Shown: piece after piece, positions 1-8,961 of the stretch
Layout of the letters: each line of letters begins with the position of its first letter
How positions within the stretch are numbered: position 1 is the stretch's first letter
Source of the DNA: Streptomyces spinosus
GTDB lineage: Bacteria; Actinomycetota; Actinomycetes; Streptomycetales; Streptomycetaceae
Assembly: GCF_020400655.1 (NCBI RefSeq)
Contig: NZ_JAINRC010000002.1
Span: 62,001-126,000, forward strand
Reading direction: 5' to 3'
Length of the DNA: 64,000 nucleotides
Made by a program: the position numbers and the translations under genes
The notes under the pieces: generated by a model
What the model saw: only the letters and a program-made list of their open reading frames with translations
The model's database searches: none
What the model was told of the DNA's origin: nothing

Positions 1-330
1 CGTGTAGCCGTCCGGAATCTGCTTGTCCTGGTACTTGGTCTGCAGCGTGCCGGCGATGGTGACGCCCTGGTCGCCGATGTAGCTCGCCTGGATCTTGGAG
101 CTGCCCTGGACCTTGTAGCCGTCCTTGAGCGTGACCTTGATGCTCTGCTCGTCACCGGTGGTGAGCTTGGCCGACTCGACCTTGTTGTCGTTGATCGCCG
201 CCACGACCTGGCCGGTGTCCACCGTCTTGTAGCCGCCGGACGAGCCGACGACCTGCATCAACACGACCACGGCAAGGACGGCCAGCACGATCCACATGAC
301 CGGCCCACGGAAGTATCGCTTCACGTCCAT
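1..330 (-). CDS. ftsH: FtsH membrane AAA+ zinc metalloprotease, N-terminal part (runs off the left edge)
   Basis: Only the first 110 codons lie in the window. The protein begins MDVKRYFRGP, followed by one hydrophobic membrane segment (about residues 11-29, WIVLAVLAVVVLMQVV). The extracytoplasmic FtsH_ext region follows, with the family-typical stretch around GGYKTVDTGQVVAAINDNKV. The AAA+ ATPase and HExxH protease domains would lie beyond base 1. FtsH degrades misfolded membrane proteins and some regulators. It sits downstream of hpt and tilS on the same strand, the conserved actinobacterial tilS-hpt-ftsH order. No clear Shine-Dalgarno precedes either candidate start. An in-frame ATG at 366 would add 12 residues (MAGGTGRHRSVW), but I prefer 330 from my memory of homologues. 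Confidence 0.9.
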   Translation of the reverse strand, partial: MDVKRYFRGPVMWIVLAVLAVVVLMQVVGSSGGYKTVDTGQVVAAINDNKVESAKLTTGDEQSIKVTLKDGYKVQGSSKIQASYIGDQGVTIAGTLQTKYQDKQIPDGYT

Positions 331-475
331 CCATACGGAGCGGTGCCGCCCCGTCCCTCCTGCCATAGTGAGTTTGATAAGACAGTTCTTCTGACGGTAC
401 CCCAGCATTGTTGCCCGAAGCCGCACGGAGCCGTTTCGACGGCTGGGAAACCGTCTCTGCATCCTTCAACGGCGT

Positions 476-493
476 GGAACCCGCTGGGGTTCC
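476..493 (-). terminator. Weak hairpin between hpt and ftsH
   Basis: GGAACCC (476-482) pairs with GGGTTCC (487-493) across a 4-nt loop, in the hpt-ftsH intergenic gap. There is no T-run. It could be a weak terminator or attenuator after hpt, or a chance stem in GC-rich DNA. Confidence 0.3.
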
Positions 494-524
494 CGATCGT
501 CCTACTGGGCTTGGGCCGACCGGC

Positions 525-1085
525 TCAGCCGCCGTAGACGTGGGGCGCGAGCGTACCGACGAACGGCAGGTTGCGGTACTTCTCGGCGTAGTCGAGGCCG
601 TAGCCCACGACGAACTCGTTCGGGATGTCGAAGCCGACCCACTCCACGTCGATGGCGACCTTGGCGGCGTCCGGCTTGCGCAGCAGCGTGCACACCTTCA
701 GGGAGGCGGGCTCGCGGGAGCCGAGGTTGTTGATCAGCCAGGACAGGGTCAGGCCGGAGTCGATGATGTCCTCGACGATCAGGACGTGCCGGCCCTTGAT
801 GTCGGTGTCGAGGTCCTTGAGGATCCGCACGACACCGGAGGACTGGGTGCCCGCGCCGTAGGAGGACACGGCCATCCAGTCCATGGTGACGGGGGTGGAC
901 AGCGCCCGGGCCAGGTCCGCCATGACCATCACCGCGCCCTTGAGGACACCGACGATGAGCAGGTCCTTGCCCGCGTACTCCGCGTCGATCTTCGCGGCCA
1001 GCTCGGCCAGCTTCGCGTCGATCTCTTCCTTGGTGATGAGCACCTGCTGGAGGTCGGCACCCATGTCTTTCGCGTCCACCCGCAT
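525..1085 (-). CDS. hpt: Hypoxanthine phosphoribosyltransferase
   Basis: A cytosolic purine-salvage enzyme that converts hypoxanthine or guanine plus PRPP to IMP or GMP. The 186-residue protein has the type I phosphoribosyltransferase PRPP loop [13 protein letters not shown] (about residues 108-120). It also has the early [19 protein letters not shown] segment and the SSYG flexible-loop motif. The C-terminal [19 protein letters not shown] is typical of bacterial HPRTs. The start at 1085 ([13 protein letters not shown]) is chosen by resemblance to Streptomyces homologues; an internal ATG at 1064 is the alternative. It lies about 110 bp downstream of tilS and upstream of ftsH on the same strand. 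Confidence 0.95.
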   Translation of the reverse strand: MRVDAKDMGADLQQVLITKEEIDAKLAELAAKIDAEYAGKDLLIVGVLKGAVMVMADLARALSTPVTMDWMAVSSYGAGTQSSGVVRILKDLDTDIKGRHVLIVEDIIDSGLTLSWLINNLGSREPASLKVCTLLRKPDAAKVAIDVEWVGFDIPNEFVVGYGLDYAEKYRNLPFVGTLAPHVYGG

Positions 1086-1195
1086 CACTTTCGGTCGTCC
1101 CGCACTTACGGCCGCGTGCGCGGCCACCGGCTCCGGCCGCACGCACGGCCTCCGGCCGCCCGGCCCGCCGGAGGTCGCTCCGGGGAGGTCGGGAT

Positions 1196-2254
1196 TCAGC
1201 CTTGCCGAATCACCAGTCTGCCACCCTGCCGCTGGGCGACGACCCTGCCCGGGAGATTGATGGCTCCCTGGCCGCGCCAGCCGGTGATCAGGCGGTCGAC
1301 TTCCTCGATGTGGCGGGCGAACAGCGCACCGGCCGGTGCGCCGGCCTCGATGGCGGCACGGCGCAGGATCCGGCGGCGCACGGCGGGCGGGAGGGCGTAC
1401 AGCTTGGCGCACTCCAGCATGCCGGCGGCGTCCCGGACGGAGGCCTCGGCCTCACGGGCCCAGGCGTCCAGGGCGTCGGCGTCGTCGCGGGAGAGCTGCG
1501 CGGTGCGGGCGAGCGCCTCCACGACGCCCTTGCCGAGGGCCTTCTCCAGGGCGGGCAGGCCCTCGTGCCGGAGCCGGGAGCGGGTGTAGGCGGGGTCGGC
1601 GTTGTGCGGGTCGTCCCAGACGGGCAGCGACTGGACCATGCAGGCCTTGCGGGCGGTCTGCCGGTCGAGTTGCAGGAAGGGCCGCCGGTAACGGCCGCCG
1701 GCCCCCGAGACCGCGGCCATGCCGGACAGGGAGCGGATGCCGGAGCCGCGGGCGAGGCCCAGCAGGACGGTTTCGGCCTGGTCGTCGCGGGTGTGGCCGA
1801 GCAGGACCGCGGCGGCGCCATGGCGTTCGGCGGCGGCGTCCAGGGCGGCGTAGCGGGCGTCGCGGGCGGCGGCTTCGGGGCCGCCCTCGCGGCCGACGGT
1901 CACGGCGACGGACTCGACCGGATCGAGTCCGAGTCCGCGCATCCGCAGGACGACCTCCTCGGCGCGGAGGTCGGAGCCGGACTGGAGGCCGTGGTCGACG
2001 GTGACCCCGCCGGCCCGGACGCCGAGCTTGGGTGCCTCGAAGGCGAGGGCGGAGGCGAGGGCCATGGAGTCGGCGCCGCCGGAGCACGCGACGAGGACGA
2101 GCGGGGAGGGGGGCCGCTCGGCCGTCCGGTCCGGGCGCGCGCCGGCCGGCTGCGGGGCCGGGTGCGCGGGGAGGGCCTGGTGGTCGTTGAGGATGTCGTG
2201 GAGGACGCGGCGAACCGCCAGGCGTATCGCCGCGACCGCAGGATGGGGACCCAT
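1196..2254 (-). CDS. tilS: tRNA(Ile)-lysidine synthetase
   Basis: Attaches lysine to C34 of the CAU-anticodon tRNA-Ile, so that it reads AUA and is charged with isoleucine. The 352-residue protein carries the N-type ATP-pyrophosphatase P-loop ACSGGADSM (about residues 56-64). Further TilS elements are [21 protein letters not shown] (about residues 151-171) and [18 protein letters not shown]. The start is well supported: GAAGGGAAC lies just upstream of the ATG. It is shorter than E. coli TilS, as usual in actinobacteria. It heads the tilS-hpt-ftsH cluster, and the metalloprotease and dacB genes lie upstream on the same strand. Confidence 0.95.
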   Translation of the reverse strand: MGPHPAVAAIRLAVRRVLHDILNDHQALPAHPAPQPAGARPDRTAERPPSPLVLVACSGGADSMALASALAFEAPKLGVRAGGVTVDHGLQSGSDLRAEEVVLRMRGLGLDPVESVAVTVGREGGPEAAARDARYAALDAAAERHGAAAVLLGHTRDDQAETVLLGLARGSGIRSLSGMAAVSGAGGRYRRPFLQLDRQTARKACMVQSLPVWDDPHNADPAYTRSRLRHEGLPALEKALGKGVVEALARTAQLSRDDADALDAWAREAEASVRDAAGMLECAKLYALPPAVRRRILRRAAIEAGAPAGALFARHIEEVDRLITGWRGQGAINLPGRVVAQRQGGRLVIRQG

Positions 2255-2448
2255 GTCCGGTTCCCTTCATGAAGTTTTCGGGGGGTGAGCCCGGGACGGT
2301 CACTCAGAGTGTGTAGATGGTGACAGAAGCGGGCCGTTCCCCGAGCATTGCACGCCTACGCATGGCCCACGGTCCCTCGGACGGGTGATTGGCGGGGCGT
2401 TCGCCTGCCGTCGGCCGGATTCCTTTCACGACGTCCACGTGACGTTCA

Positions 2449-3579
2449 CTACTCGGCCTTGCGGTGCACCCGCGCGACCCAGTCCGCCGGTTTGGCGATC
2501 TCCGCCTTGGTGGGAAGGGTGTTGGGCGAGGTCCACACGCGGTTGAAGCCGTCCACGCCGACCTGGTCGACCACGGCCCGCACGAACCGTTCACCGTCCC
2601 GGTACTGCCGCAGTTTGGCGTCCAGGCCGAGCAGCTTGCGCAGGGCCGTGTCCAGGCGGGAGGCGCCCTTCGCCCGGCGCTGCTGGAACTTCTCGCGGAT
2701 CTCCGCGACGGTGGGTACGACGCTCGGGCCGACGCCGTCCATGACGTAGTCGGCGTGGCCCTCCAGCAGGGACATCACGGCGGTGAGCCGGCCGAGGATC
2801 TCCCGCTGGGCGGGGGTCTGCACCAGGTCCACGAAGGAGCGCCCGCCGTCCTCCTCCTCGCCCTCGGGACGGCCGCCGGCCAGGGACTGGGCGGCGTCCC
2901 GGATGCGTTCCAGGAAGGTCATCGGGTCGACGTCGGTCTCCGCGAGGAACGACTGGATCTCGCCCTCCAGGTGGTCCCGCAGCCAGGGCACAGCGGTGAA
3001 CTGCGTGCGGTGGGTCTCCTCGTGCAGGCACACCCACAGCCGGAAGTCGTGCGGCTCGACGTCGAGTTCGCGCTCGACGTGGACGATGTTGGGTGCGACG
3101 AGCAGCAGCCGCCCGCCGCCGTTCTCGCCGGCCGGCAGGTCGCGGGTGGCGGGCGCGAAGGTCTCGTACTGGCCGAGGACCCGGGAGGACAGGAACGACA
3201 GGAGCATGCCGAGTTCGACACCGGTGACCTTGCCGCCGACGGCGCCGAGGACCGCGCTGCCCGGGTTGCCGCCGCGCCGTTCCTGCATCTTCTCCAGGAG
3301 CGGGCGGAGGATCTCGCGGAAGCCGGCGACGTTGGCGCGGACCCAGCCGGGTCGGTCGACGACGAGGACGGGGGTGTCGTGGGTCTCCTCGGTGCCCATA
3401 CGGGTGAAGCCCCGGACGTGTTCCTCCGAGGCCTTCGCGTGCCGGCGCAGCTCCGCGACGACGGCCCTGGCCTCGTCGCGGCTGACGTCGGGGCCGGGGC
3501 GTACGAGGCGGGTCGCGGTCGCCACCGCGAGGTTCCAGTCGACCATCCCGGGAGATGCGGTGCCACCGAAGCCAGTCAT
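2449..3579 (-). CDS. Zincin-like metalloprotease, DUF2342 family
   Basis: A 376-residue actinobacterial protein of the DUF2342 / zinc-dependent metalloprotease family, often labelled 'coenzyme F420 biosynthesis associated'. The catalytic motif HEETH is at about residues 186-190, within CLHEETHRTQF. A downstream GHADYVMDGV segment could supply the third zinc ligand. There is no signal peptide or membrane segment, so it is probably cytoplasmic. The substrate is unknown, and the F420 label rests only on phylogenetic co-occurrence. It lies between dacB and tilS, all on the minus strand. Confidence 0.85.
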   Translation of the reverse strand: MTGFGGTASPGMVDWNLAVATATRLVRPGPDVSRDEARAVVAELRRHAKASEEHVRGFTRMGTEETHDTPVLVVDRPGWVRANVAGFREILRPLLEKMQERRGGNPGSAVLGAVGGKVTGVELGMLLSFLSSRVLGQYETFAPATRDLPAGENGGGRLLLVAPNIVHVERELDVEPHDFRLWVCLHEETHRTQFTAVPWLRDHLEGEIQSFLAETDVDPMTFLERIRDAAQSLAGGRPEGEEEDGGRSFVDLVQTPAQREILGRLTAVMSLLEGHADYVMDGVGPSVVPTVAEIREKFQQRRAKGASRLDTALRKLLGLDAKLRQYRDGERFVRAVVDQVGVDGFNRVWTSPNTLPTKAEIAKPADWVARVHRKAE

Positions 3580-3750
3580 GCTGTCAACCGTACGTGAGCG
3601 CCCCCATTTCGGGCAGGCCGTGGGGACACCGACAGGGCCGACCGCGCTTTCCGCTCACCCGGCGCCCCGAGCCGTCCCCGGACCGGCGGGAGCCCGCGGC
3701 GCGACGCTGACGGAGCCCGCCACCGCGGCCGGGGCGGTGGCCGTCCCCGG

Positions 3751-5340
3751 TCAGCCCGCCAGGGCCGTCGCCGCTCTGTCCAGGGCCGCCTGGGCCTCCA
3801 GGGGATCCGTCGTGTCCGAGGCGAGGAAGGCGAAGGCCAGGAGGTGGCCGGCCTTGTCGACGACCGTGCCCGCGAGGGTGTTCACGCCGGTCAGGGTGCC
3901 CGTCTTGGCGCGTACGAGGCCGGCCGCGCCGTCGGTGTACCGCGTGCTCAGGGTGCCGGTGAAGCCGGCCACGGGCAGGCCGGTGAGGACCGGGCGCAGA
4001 CCGGGACGGCCGGGGTCGCCCGCCTTGACCAGGAGGGCGGTGAGGAGGTCGGCCGTGAGCCGGTCGTCGCGGTTCAGTCCGCTGCCGTCGTGGAAGGCGG
4101 CGCCGGCCATCGGCAGGCCGAGCTTGCGCAACTGGATGGCGATGGCCTTCGCGCCGCCGTCGAAGCCGGCGGGCTGCCCGCTGGCCAGGGCGGTGTGCCG
4201 GGCCAGGGCCTCCGCGATGTCGTTGTCGCTGTTGGTCAGCATCCGCTCGACCAGTTCCGACAGCGGTGGCGAGGAGACCCGGGCGAGGGTCTCCGCGCGC
4301 GTGCTGGCCTTGGAGGGGCCGGGGGCCGTGGTGGTGATGCCGGCGTCCTTCAGGAAGCCGGCGAACCGGGTGGCCGCGTCCGCCGCCGGGTCGCCCACGC
4401 GGGGCGCCGGTCCCTCGGTGGAGGCGTCGGTGCGGCCCTCGTCCACGGTCAGGGCGCTGATCGGGGCGAGGTTGTCGTTGACGCCGATGGGGTGCAGGGC
4501 GGGGCCGGTGAAGAGGGTGGTGTCGTACGAAAGGGTGATCTTGTGGATGCCGCGCCGGTCCAGTGCCCTCGCGGTGTCCGCCGCCAGCGCCCGCAGGCCG
4601 GCCCAGCCGCCGGTCCTGGCGTGCGCGGTGAGGGTGGGGTCGCCGCCGCCGACCAGGACGAGTTCCCGCGTGTCGGGTTCCAGGGCGGTGCGGGTGGTGA
4701 GGCGGTGGTCGGGGCCGAGGGCGGACAGCGCGGCGACGGCGGTGGCGATCTTGGTGGTAGAAGCGGGGGTGAGGGCCTTGCCGGCGTCGGCGCCGTAGAG
4801 GCGCTCGCCGGTCGTGACGTCGACGACGGCCGCCGCGTGGCTGCCGCCGAGCGCGGGCACGTCCAGCAGGGGCCCCAGGGCGTCCGCGAGCGCCTTCGCG
4901 TCCGGAGAGGTCTTCGTGGTGCCGACGGTGCCCGTGGTGCCGCCCAGGCCCGTCAGCACGGCCGCGGCGCTCGGCGCGGGCCGGGGCGCCCCGGCGGTCC
5001 TGCCGGGGCGGCCGTGATCTGCGCCACCTGACCGCTCCAGTGCGGCGGCGCGGTCCCGCTCGGCCGTACGCTGACCGTTGGCGTCCCAGGGACCGGCCAC
5101 GGTCACCACGCCGGCGGCCAGTGCCAGGCCGGCGGTGGCGGCGCCCGCGGTGTACTGCCAGGTCCTGACGGTCCGCGGACGGGGGAGGTGCACAGGCCTG
5201 ACGCGGACGGCTTCCGTCAGCCGCGCGATCCGCGGCCGGGCGGCCGTCGCGGCACGTGCCAGACCCGGTCGTACGGCGGTCACGATCCGCGCCACGCGCG
5301 GTCTCGCGGCCCGCCAAGGCCTCAGCTCAGGCACGACCAC
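3751..5340 (-). CDS. dacB: D-alanyl-D-alanine carboxypeptidase/endopeptidase, S13 (PBP4) family
   Basis: A penicillin-binding enzyme that trims peptidoglycan stem peptides outside the membrane. The 529-residue protein has a basic cytoplasmic N-terminus of about 60 residues. A single anchor follows (about residues 62-84, YTAGAATAGLALAAGVVTVAG), then an Ala/Pro/Gly linker. The penicilloyl-serine motifs are all present: SxxK in PASTTKI (about residue 192), SxN in NSDND (about residue 370) and KTG in RAKTGTLTG (about residue 480). It is divergent from ppa across about 80 bp that must hold both promoters. Confidence 0.92.
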   Translation of the reverse strand: MVVPELRPWRAARPRVARIVTAVRPGLARAATAARPRIARLTEAVRVRPVHLPRPRTVRTWQYTAGAATAGLALAAGVVTVAGPWDANGQRTAERDRAAALERSGGADHGRPGRTAGAPRPAPSAAAVLTGLGGTTGTVGTTKTSPDAKALADALGPLLDVPALGGSHAAAVVDVTTGERLYGADAGKALTPASTTKIATAVAALSALGPDHRLTTRTALEPDTRELVLVGGGDPTLTAHARTGGWAGLRALAADTARALDRRGIHKITLSYDTTLFTGPALHPIGVNDNLAPISALTVDEGRTDASTEGPAPRVGDPAADAATRFAGFLKDAGITTTAPGPSKASTRAETLARVSSPPLSELVERMLTNSDNDIAEALARHTALASGQPAGFDGGAKAIAIQLRKLGLPMAGAAFHDGSGLNRDDRLTADLLTALLVKAGDPGRPGLRPVLTGLPVAGFTGTLSTRYTDGAAGLVRAKTGTLTGVNTLAGTVVDKAGHLLAFAFLASDTTDPLEAQAALDRAATALAG

Positions 5341-5419
5341 CAGCCCCTTTCGCGATCACACACCTGCGTGAGGGACACTTAACCACCAGAACTATGTGCT
5401 GATCATGGAGGAGCCACCG

Positions 5420-5911
5420 GTGGAGTTCGACGTCACGATCGAGATCCCGAAGGGTTCGCGGAACAAGTACGAGGTGGACCACGAGACCGGTCGGATCCGC
5501 CTGGACCGTCGTCTCTTCACCTCGACCGCCTACCCGACCGACTACGGCTTCGTCGAGAACACCCTCGGCGAGGACGGCGACCCGCTGGACGCGCTGGTCA
5601 TCCTGGACGAGCCGACCTTCCCCGGTTGCCTCATCCGCTGCCGCGCGATCGGCATGTTCCGCATGACGGACGAGGCGGGCGGCGACGACAAGCTGCTGTG
5701 CGTCCCGGCCACCGACCCGCGCGTGGAGCACCTGCGCGACATCCACCACGTGTCGGAGTTCGACCGCCTGGAGATCCAGCACTTCTTCGAGGTCTACAAG
5801 GACCTGGAGCCCGGCAAGTCGGTCGAGGGCGCCAACTGGGTGGGCCGGACGGACGCCGAGGCGGAGATCGAGCGGTCGTACAAGCGCTTCAAGGAGCAGG
5901 GCGGCCACTGA
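5420..5911 (+). CDS. ppa: Inorganic pyrophosphatase, family I
   Basis: Hydrolyses cytosolic pyrophosphate and so pulls biosynthetic reactions forward. The 163-residue protein is of standard family I length, with [10 protein letters not shown] near the N-terminus and the metal-binding signature DGDPLDALV (about residues 53-61). The active-site Lys/Tyr segment is near the C-terminus ([13 protein letters not shown]). The start is GTG 5420, because GGAGGAG (5407-5413) ends 6 nt before it. The ATG at 5405 lies in the Shine-Dalgarno itself. A membrane pyrophosphatase (45730-48132) is also in this window. Confidence 0.96.
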   Translation: MEFDVTIEIPKGSRNKYEVDHETGRIRLDRRLFTSTAYPTDYGFVENTLGEDGDPLDALVILDEPTFPGCLIRCRAIGMFRMTDEAGGDDKLLCVPATDPRVEHLRDIHHVSEFDRLEIQHFFEVYKDLEPGKSVEGANWVGRTDAEAEIERSYKRFKEQGGH

Positions 5912-5926
5912 GCACCCGCTCGCGCG

Positions 5927-5958
5927 AACGGGCCGCACGCGCACGCGTGCGGCCCGTT
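5927..5958 (+). terminator. Terminator of ppa
   Basis: A perfect 15-bp inverted repeat: AACGGGCCGCACGCG (5927-5941), two bases, then its exact complement (5944-5958) followed by TTC. It begins 16 nt after the ppa stop codon. Confidence 0.85.
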
Positions 5959-6044
5959 TCGCATGTCCGCACGGTTACGGCCCGGCCGGGTACGTGTGCG
6001 CATACTGATGCTTACGGCAAGTGCGGTACAGGGAGCGGTGCGAG

Positions 6045-7697
6045 GTGACGGAGGCGGAGGAGCGCAAGCCCCGGTCGGACGAGGCGCGGTACGACCCGGA
6101 GATCACGTCCGAGTTCGCCATCCCCAAGGGGCTCGACGTCCCGAGGGGCGGCGAGTCGGAGACGACCTCCGAGTTCGCGGTGCCGGAGGGGCTGGAGACT
6201 CCGCAGCCGCCGAGTGCCGAACCGGAGGGCTCGGCGTTCGGCACGCCGAGCACCTACAGCGCGAACAGCGCGCCGGCCGCGTTCACCCCGGCCACCGGGG
6301 TGCCGCTGGTCAGCCTGGTCAAGGACGCGCCCTGGCAGGACCGGATGCGCACGATGCTGCGCATGCCGGTGACGGAGCGACCGGCGCCTGAGCCGGTGCA
6401 GCGCGTGGAGGAAGGCGGTCCGGCCGTCCCGCGCGTGCTGGACCTGACCCTGCGTATCGGTGAGCTGCTGCTGGCCGGCGGTGAGGGCGCGGAGGACGTG
6501 GAGGCCGCGATGTTCGCGGTGTGCCGGTCCTACGGCCTGGACCGGTGCGAGCCGACCGTCACCTTCACGCTGCTGTCGATCTCGCACCAGCCGTCGCTGG
6601 TGGAGGACCCGGTGACGGCGTCCCGGACGGTCCGGCGGCGGGGCACCGACTACACGCGTCTCTCGGCCGTCTTCCGGCTGGTCGACGACCTGACCGACCC
6701 GGAGACCCATGTCTCCCTCGAGGAGGCCTACCGGCGCCTGGCGGAGATCCGCCGCAACCGGCACCCGTACCCAGGCTGGGCGCTGACCCTGGCGAGCGGG
6801 CTGCTGGCCGGTGCGGCCTCGGTGCTGGTCGGCGGCGACCTGGTCGTGTTCCTGGCGGCGGCCGTCGGCGCGATGCTCGGCGACCGGCTGGCGTGGCTGT
6901 GCGCGGGGCGCGGACTGCCGGAGTTCTACCAGTTCACCGTGGCCGCGATGCCGCCCGCGGCGATCGGGGTGGCGCTGACCCTGGCGCACGTGGACGTGAA
7001 GGCGTCCGCGGTGATCACCGGTGGGCTGTTCGCGCTGCTGCCGGGGCGGGCGCTGGTGGCGGGGGTGCAGGACGGGCTGACGGGCTTCTACATCACCGCC
7101 TCGGCCCGGCTGCTGGAGGTCATGTACTTCTTCGTCGGCATCGTCACCGGGGTACTGACCGTCCTGTACTTCGGCGTGAAGATCGGCGGCAAGCTGAACC
7201 CGGACGCACAGCTCGGCATCTCCGAACGGCCGCTGATCCAGATCGCGGCCTCGATGCTGCTGTCGCTGACCTTCGCCGTGCTGCTCCAGCAGGAACGCTC
7301 CACCGTGCTCTGGGTGACCCTCAACGGCGGGGTGGCCTGGTCGGTGTACGGCGCGATGCACTACGCGGGCGATATCTCGCCGGTGGCCTCCACGGCCGTG
7401 GCGGCGGGGCTCGTCGGCCTGTTCGGGCAGCTGCTGTCCCGGTACCGGTTCGCCTCGGCGCTGCCGTACACGACGGCGGCGATCGGACCGCTGCTGCCCG
7501 GTTCAGCCACGTACTTCGGGCTGCTGTCCATGGCGCAGAACGACGTGGACAAGGGGCTGGTGTCGCTGGCCAAGGCAGCGTCGCTGGCGATGGCCATCGC
7601 CATCGGGGTCAACCTGGGGTCGGAGATCTCCCGGCTGTTCCTGCGGATCGGCTCCGCCGGGAAGCGCCGGGCCGCCAAGCGGACGCGCGGGTTCTGA
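6045..7697 (+). CDS. ThrE-family threonine/serine exporter-like membrane protein
   Basis: A 550-residue membrane protein with the ThrE layout. A cytoplasmic N-terminal ThrE/DUF1212 domain (about residues 130-240, from LDLTLRIGELLLAGGEGAEDVEAAM) is followed by roughly ten hydrophobic segments up to residue 535. The family exports threonine or serine in corynebacteria; the substrate here is not shown. The first 110 residues are acidic and disordered and hold a duplicated motif, TSEFAIPKGLDVP then TSEFAVPEGLETP. GTG 6045 is preferred because AGGGAG lies 9 nt upstream; an in-frame GTG at 6021 has no such site. It converges on dedA with only 24 bp between. Confidence 0.8.
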   Translation: MTEAEERKPRSDEARYDPEITSEFAIPKGLDVPRGGESETTSEFAVPEGLETPQPPSAEPEGSAFGTPSTYSANSAPAAFTPATGVPLVSLVKDAPWQDRMRTMLRMPVTERPAPEPVQRVEEGGPAVPRVLDLTLRIGELLLAGGEGAEDVEAAMFAVCRSYGLDRCEPTVTFTLLSISHQPSLVEDPVTASRTVRRRGTDYTRLSAVFRLVDDLTDPETHVSLEEAYRRLAEIRRNRHPYPGWALTLASGLLAGAASVLVGGDLVVFLAAAVGAMLGDRLAWLCAGRGLPEFYQFTVAAMPPAAIGVALTLAHVDVKASAVITGGLFALLPGRALVAGVQDGLTGFYITASARLLEVMYFFVGIVTGVLTVLYFGVKIGGKLNPDAQLGISERPLIQIAASMLLSLTFAVLLQQERSTVLWVTLNGGVAWSVYGAMHYAGDISPVASTAVAAGLVGLFGQLLSRYRFASALPYTTAAIGPLLPGSATYFGLLSMAQNDVDKGLVSLAKAASLAMAIAIGVNLGSEISRLFLRIGSAGKRRAAKRTRGF

Positions 7698-7721
7698 GTC
7701 TCCCCGTCCCCCGCGCCCCGG

Positions 7722-8810
7722 TCAGTGGCCGCGGTTGTCGTACGGGCGCTGGTTCGGGTCGTACTGGTTCGGGTCGTACTGGTTCGGGTCGTACTGGCTG
7801 GGGTCGTACTGGCTGCGGTCGTACTGGTCCGCGTGCTGCTGCGGGTACTGCTGCCGGCCGTAGGACTGGCCGGCGTCGTAGCCCTGGTTGGCGTAGCGCT
7901 GGTTGCCGTAGTCCTGGTGGCCGTGGCCCTGGTCGTCGTAGCCCTGATGGCCGTGGCCCTGGTTGTCGTAGCCCTGGTTCCAGTCCTGCTGCCGCGGCTG
8001 CCGGGGCTGCTGGGGCTGCTGGTACGGCTGCTCGTACTGCGGGGTGTACGGCTGCTCGGGCTCGACGCGCCGCAGGCGGGTCGTGGCGTCGTCCATGACC
8101 GGGGGGTGCTGGTACTGCGGCTGCCGGTGCACGGGCTGGGCCTGCTGGTAGGCGGGCTGCCGCGCGGGCTCCGGGGTGCTCTGCCCGGCCTTCTTGCTCT
8201 TGCCGCGCGCCCGCAGGTACTCGATCGCGATCGGGATGACCGAGACGAGGACGATCAGGATCAGGATCGCCTCGATGTTCTTCTTGACGAAGCCGATGTT
8301 GCCGAGCCAGGAGCCGAGCAGGGTGACGCCCGCGCCCCACAGCACACCGCCGATGACGTTGAAGGTCAAAAACGAGCGGTACTTCATGCCGCTGACGCCC
8401 GCGATGATCGGCGTGAACGTGCGCACGATCGGCACGAAGCGGGCCAGGACCAGGGACTTCGGGCCGTACTTCTCGAAGAACTCGTGCGCCTTGGTGACGT
8501 TCTCCTGCTTGAAGAGCCGGGAGTCCGGCCGGTTGAACAGGGACGGGCCGACCTTCTTGCCGAACATGTAGCCCGCCTGGTCGCCGAGGATCGCGGCGAG
8601 GCAGATCAGCGCGATCGCTGCCCACAGCGGGAAGTCGAGGTCCCCGGACGTGATCAGCAGGCCGCACGTGAACAGCAGCGAGTCACCCGGCAGGAAGAAG
8701 CCGATGAGCAGGCCGGACTCGGCGAAGACGATGAGCAGCAGACCCCAGATGCTGTACGTGTCGAGCAGATAGTTGGGATCCAGCCAGCTCGGGCCGAGGG
8801 CGAGTGTCAT
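7722..8810 (-). CDS. DedA-family membrane protein with a Q/Y/N/D-rich C-terminal tail
   Basis: The first 200 residues form a DedA (SNARE-associated/VTT) domain. Recognisable elements are ESGLLIGFFLPGDSLLF, a GDQAGYMFGKK loop and the FVPIVRTFTPIIAG motif, which carries the conserved arginine. DedA proteins are linked to membrane lipid homeostasis and undecaprenyl-phosphate or phospholipid flipping. A further 150-residue cytoplasmic tail is almost wholly Q, Y, G, N, D, P and H. It holds QYDPN/S repeats (at least four copies) and GYDNQGHGHQ-type repeats. The start is ATG 8810 with AGGAG upstream. The 362 residues exceed the usual DedA length of about 200-220. Confidence 0.88.
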   Translation of the reverse strand: MTLALGPSWLDPNYLLDTYSIWGLLLIVFAESGLLIGFFLPGDSLLFTCGLLITSGDLDFPLWAAIALICLAAILGDQAGYMFGKKVGPSLFNRPDSRLFKQENVTKAHEFFEKYGPKSLVLARFVPIVRTFTPIIAGVSGMKYRSFLTFNVIGGVLWGAGVTLLGSWLGNIGFVKKNIEAILILIVLVSVIPIAIEYLRARGKSKKAGQSTPEPARQPAYQQAQPVHRQPQYQHPPVMDDATTRLRRVEPEQPYTPQYEQPYQQPQQPRQPRQQDWNQGYDNQGHGHQGYDDQGHGHQDYGNQRYANQGYDAGQSYGRQQYPQQHADQYDRSQYDPSQYDPNQYDPNQYDPNQRPYDNRGH

Positions 8811-8925
8811 AACGGGTCCGGCTCCTGAGAGGTGAAGGCGGCTACGGCGGCTGAACGTCGATGGGGCGCCGTACAAAACTATCAACGTAAGGGGACCACC
8901 CCGGGTTCCACCGCCGCACCGTGGG

Positions 8926-8956
8926 GTGCCCGGGCCGGGGGAGCCGGCCCGGGCAC
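8926..8956 (-). terminator. Terminator of tipA
   Basis: GTGCCCGGGCCGG (8926-8938) and its perfect complement (8944-8956) enclose a 5-nt loop, immediately after the tipA stop on the minus strand. Confidence 0.8.
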
Positions 8957-8961
8957 GGACG

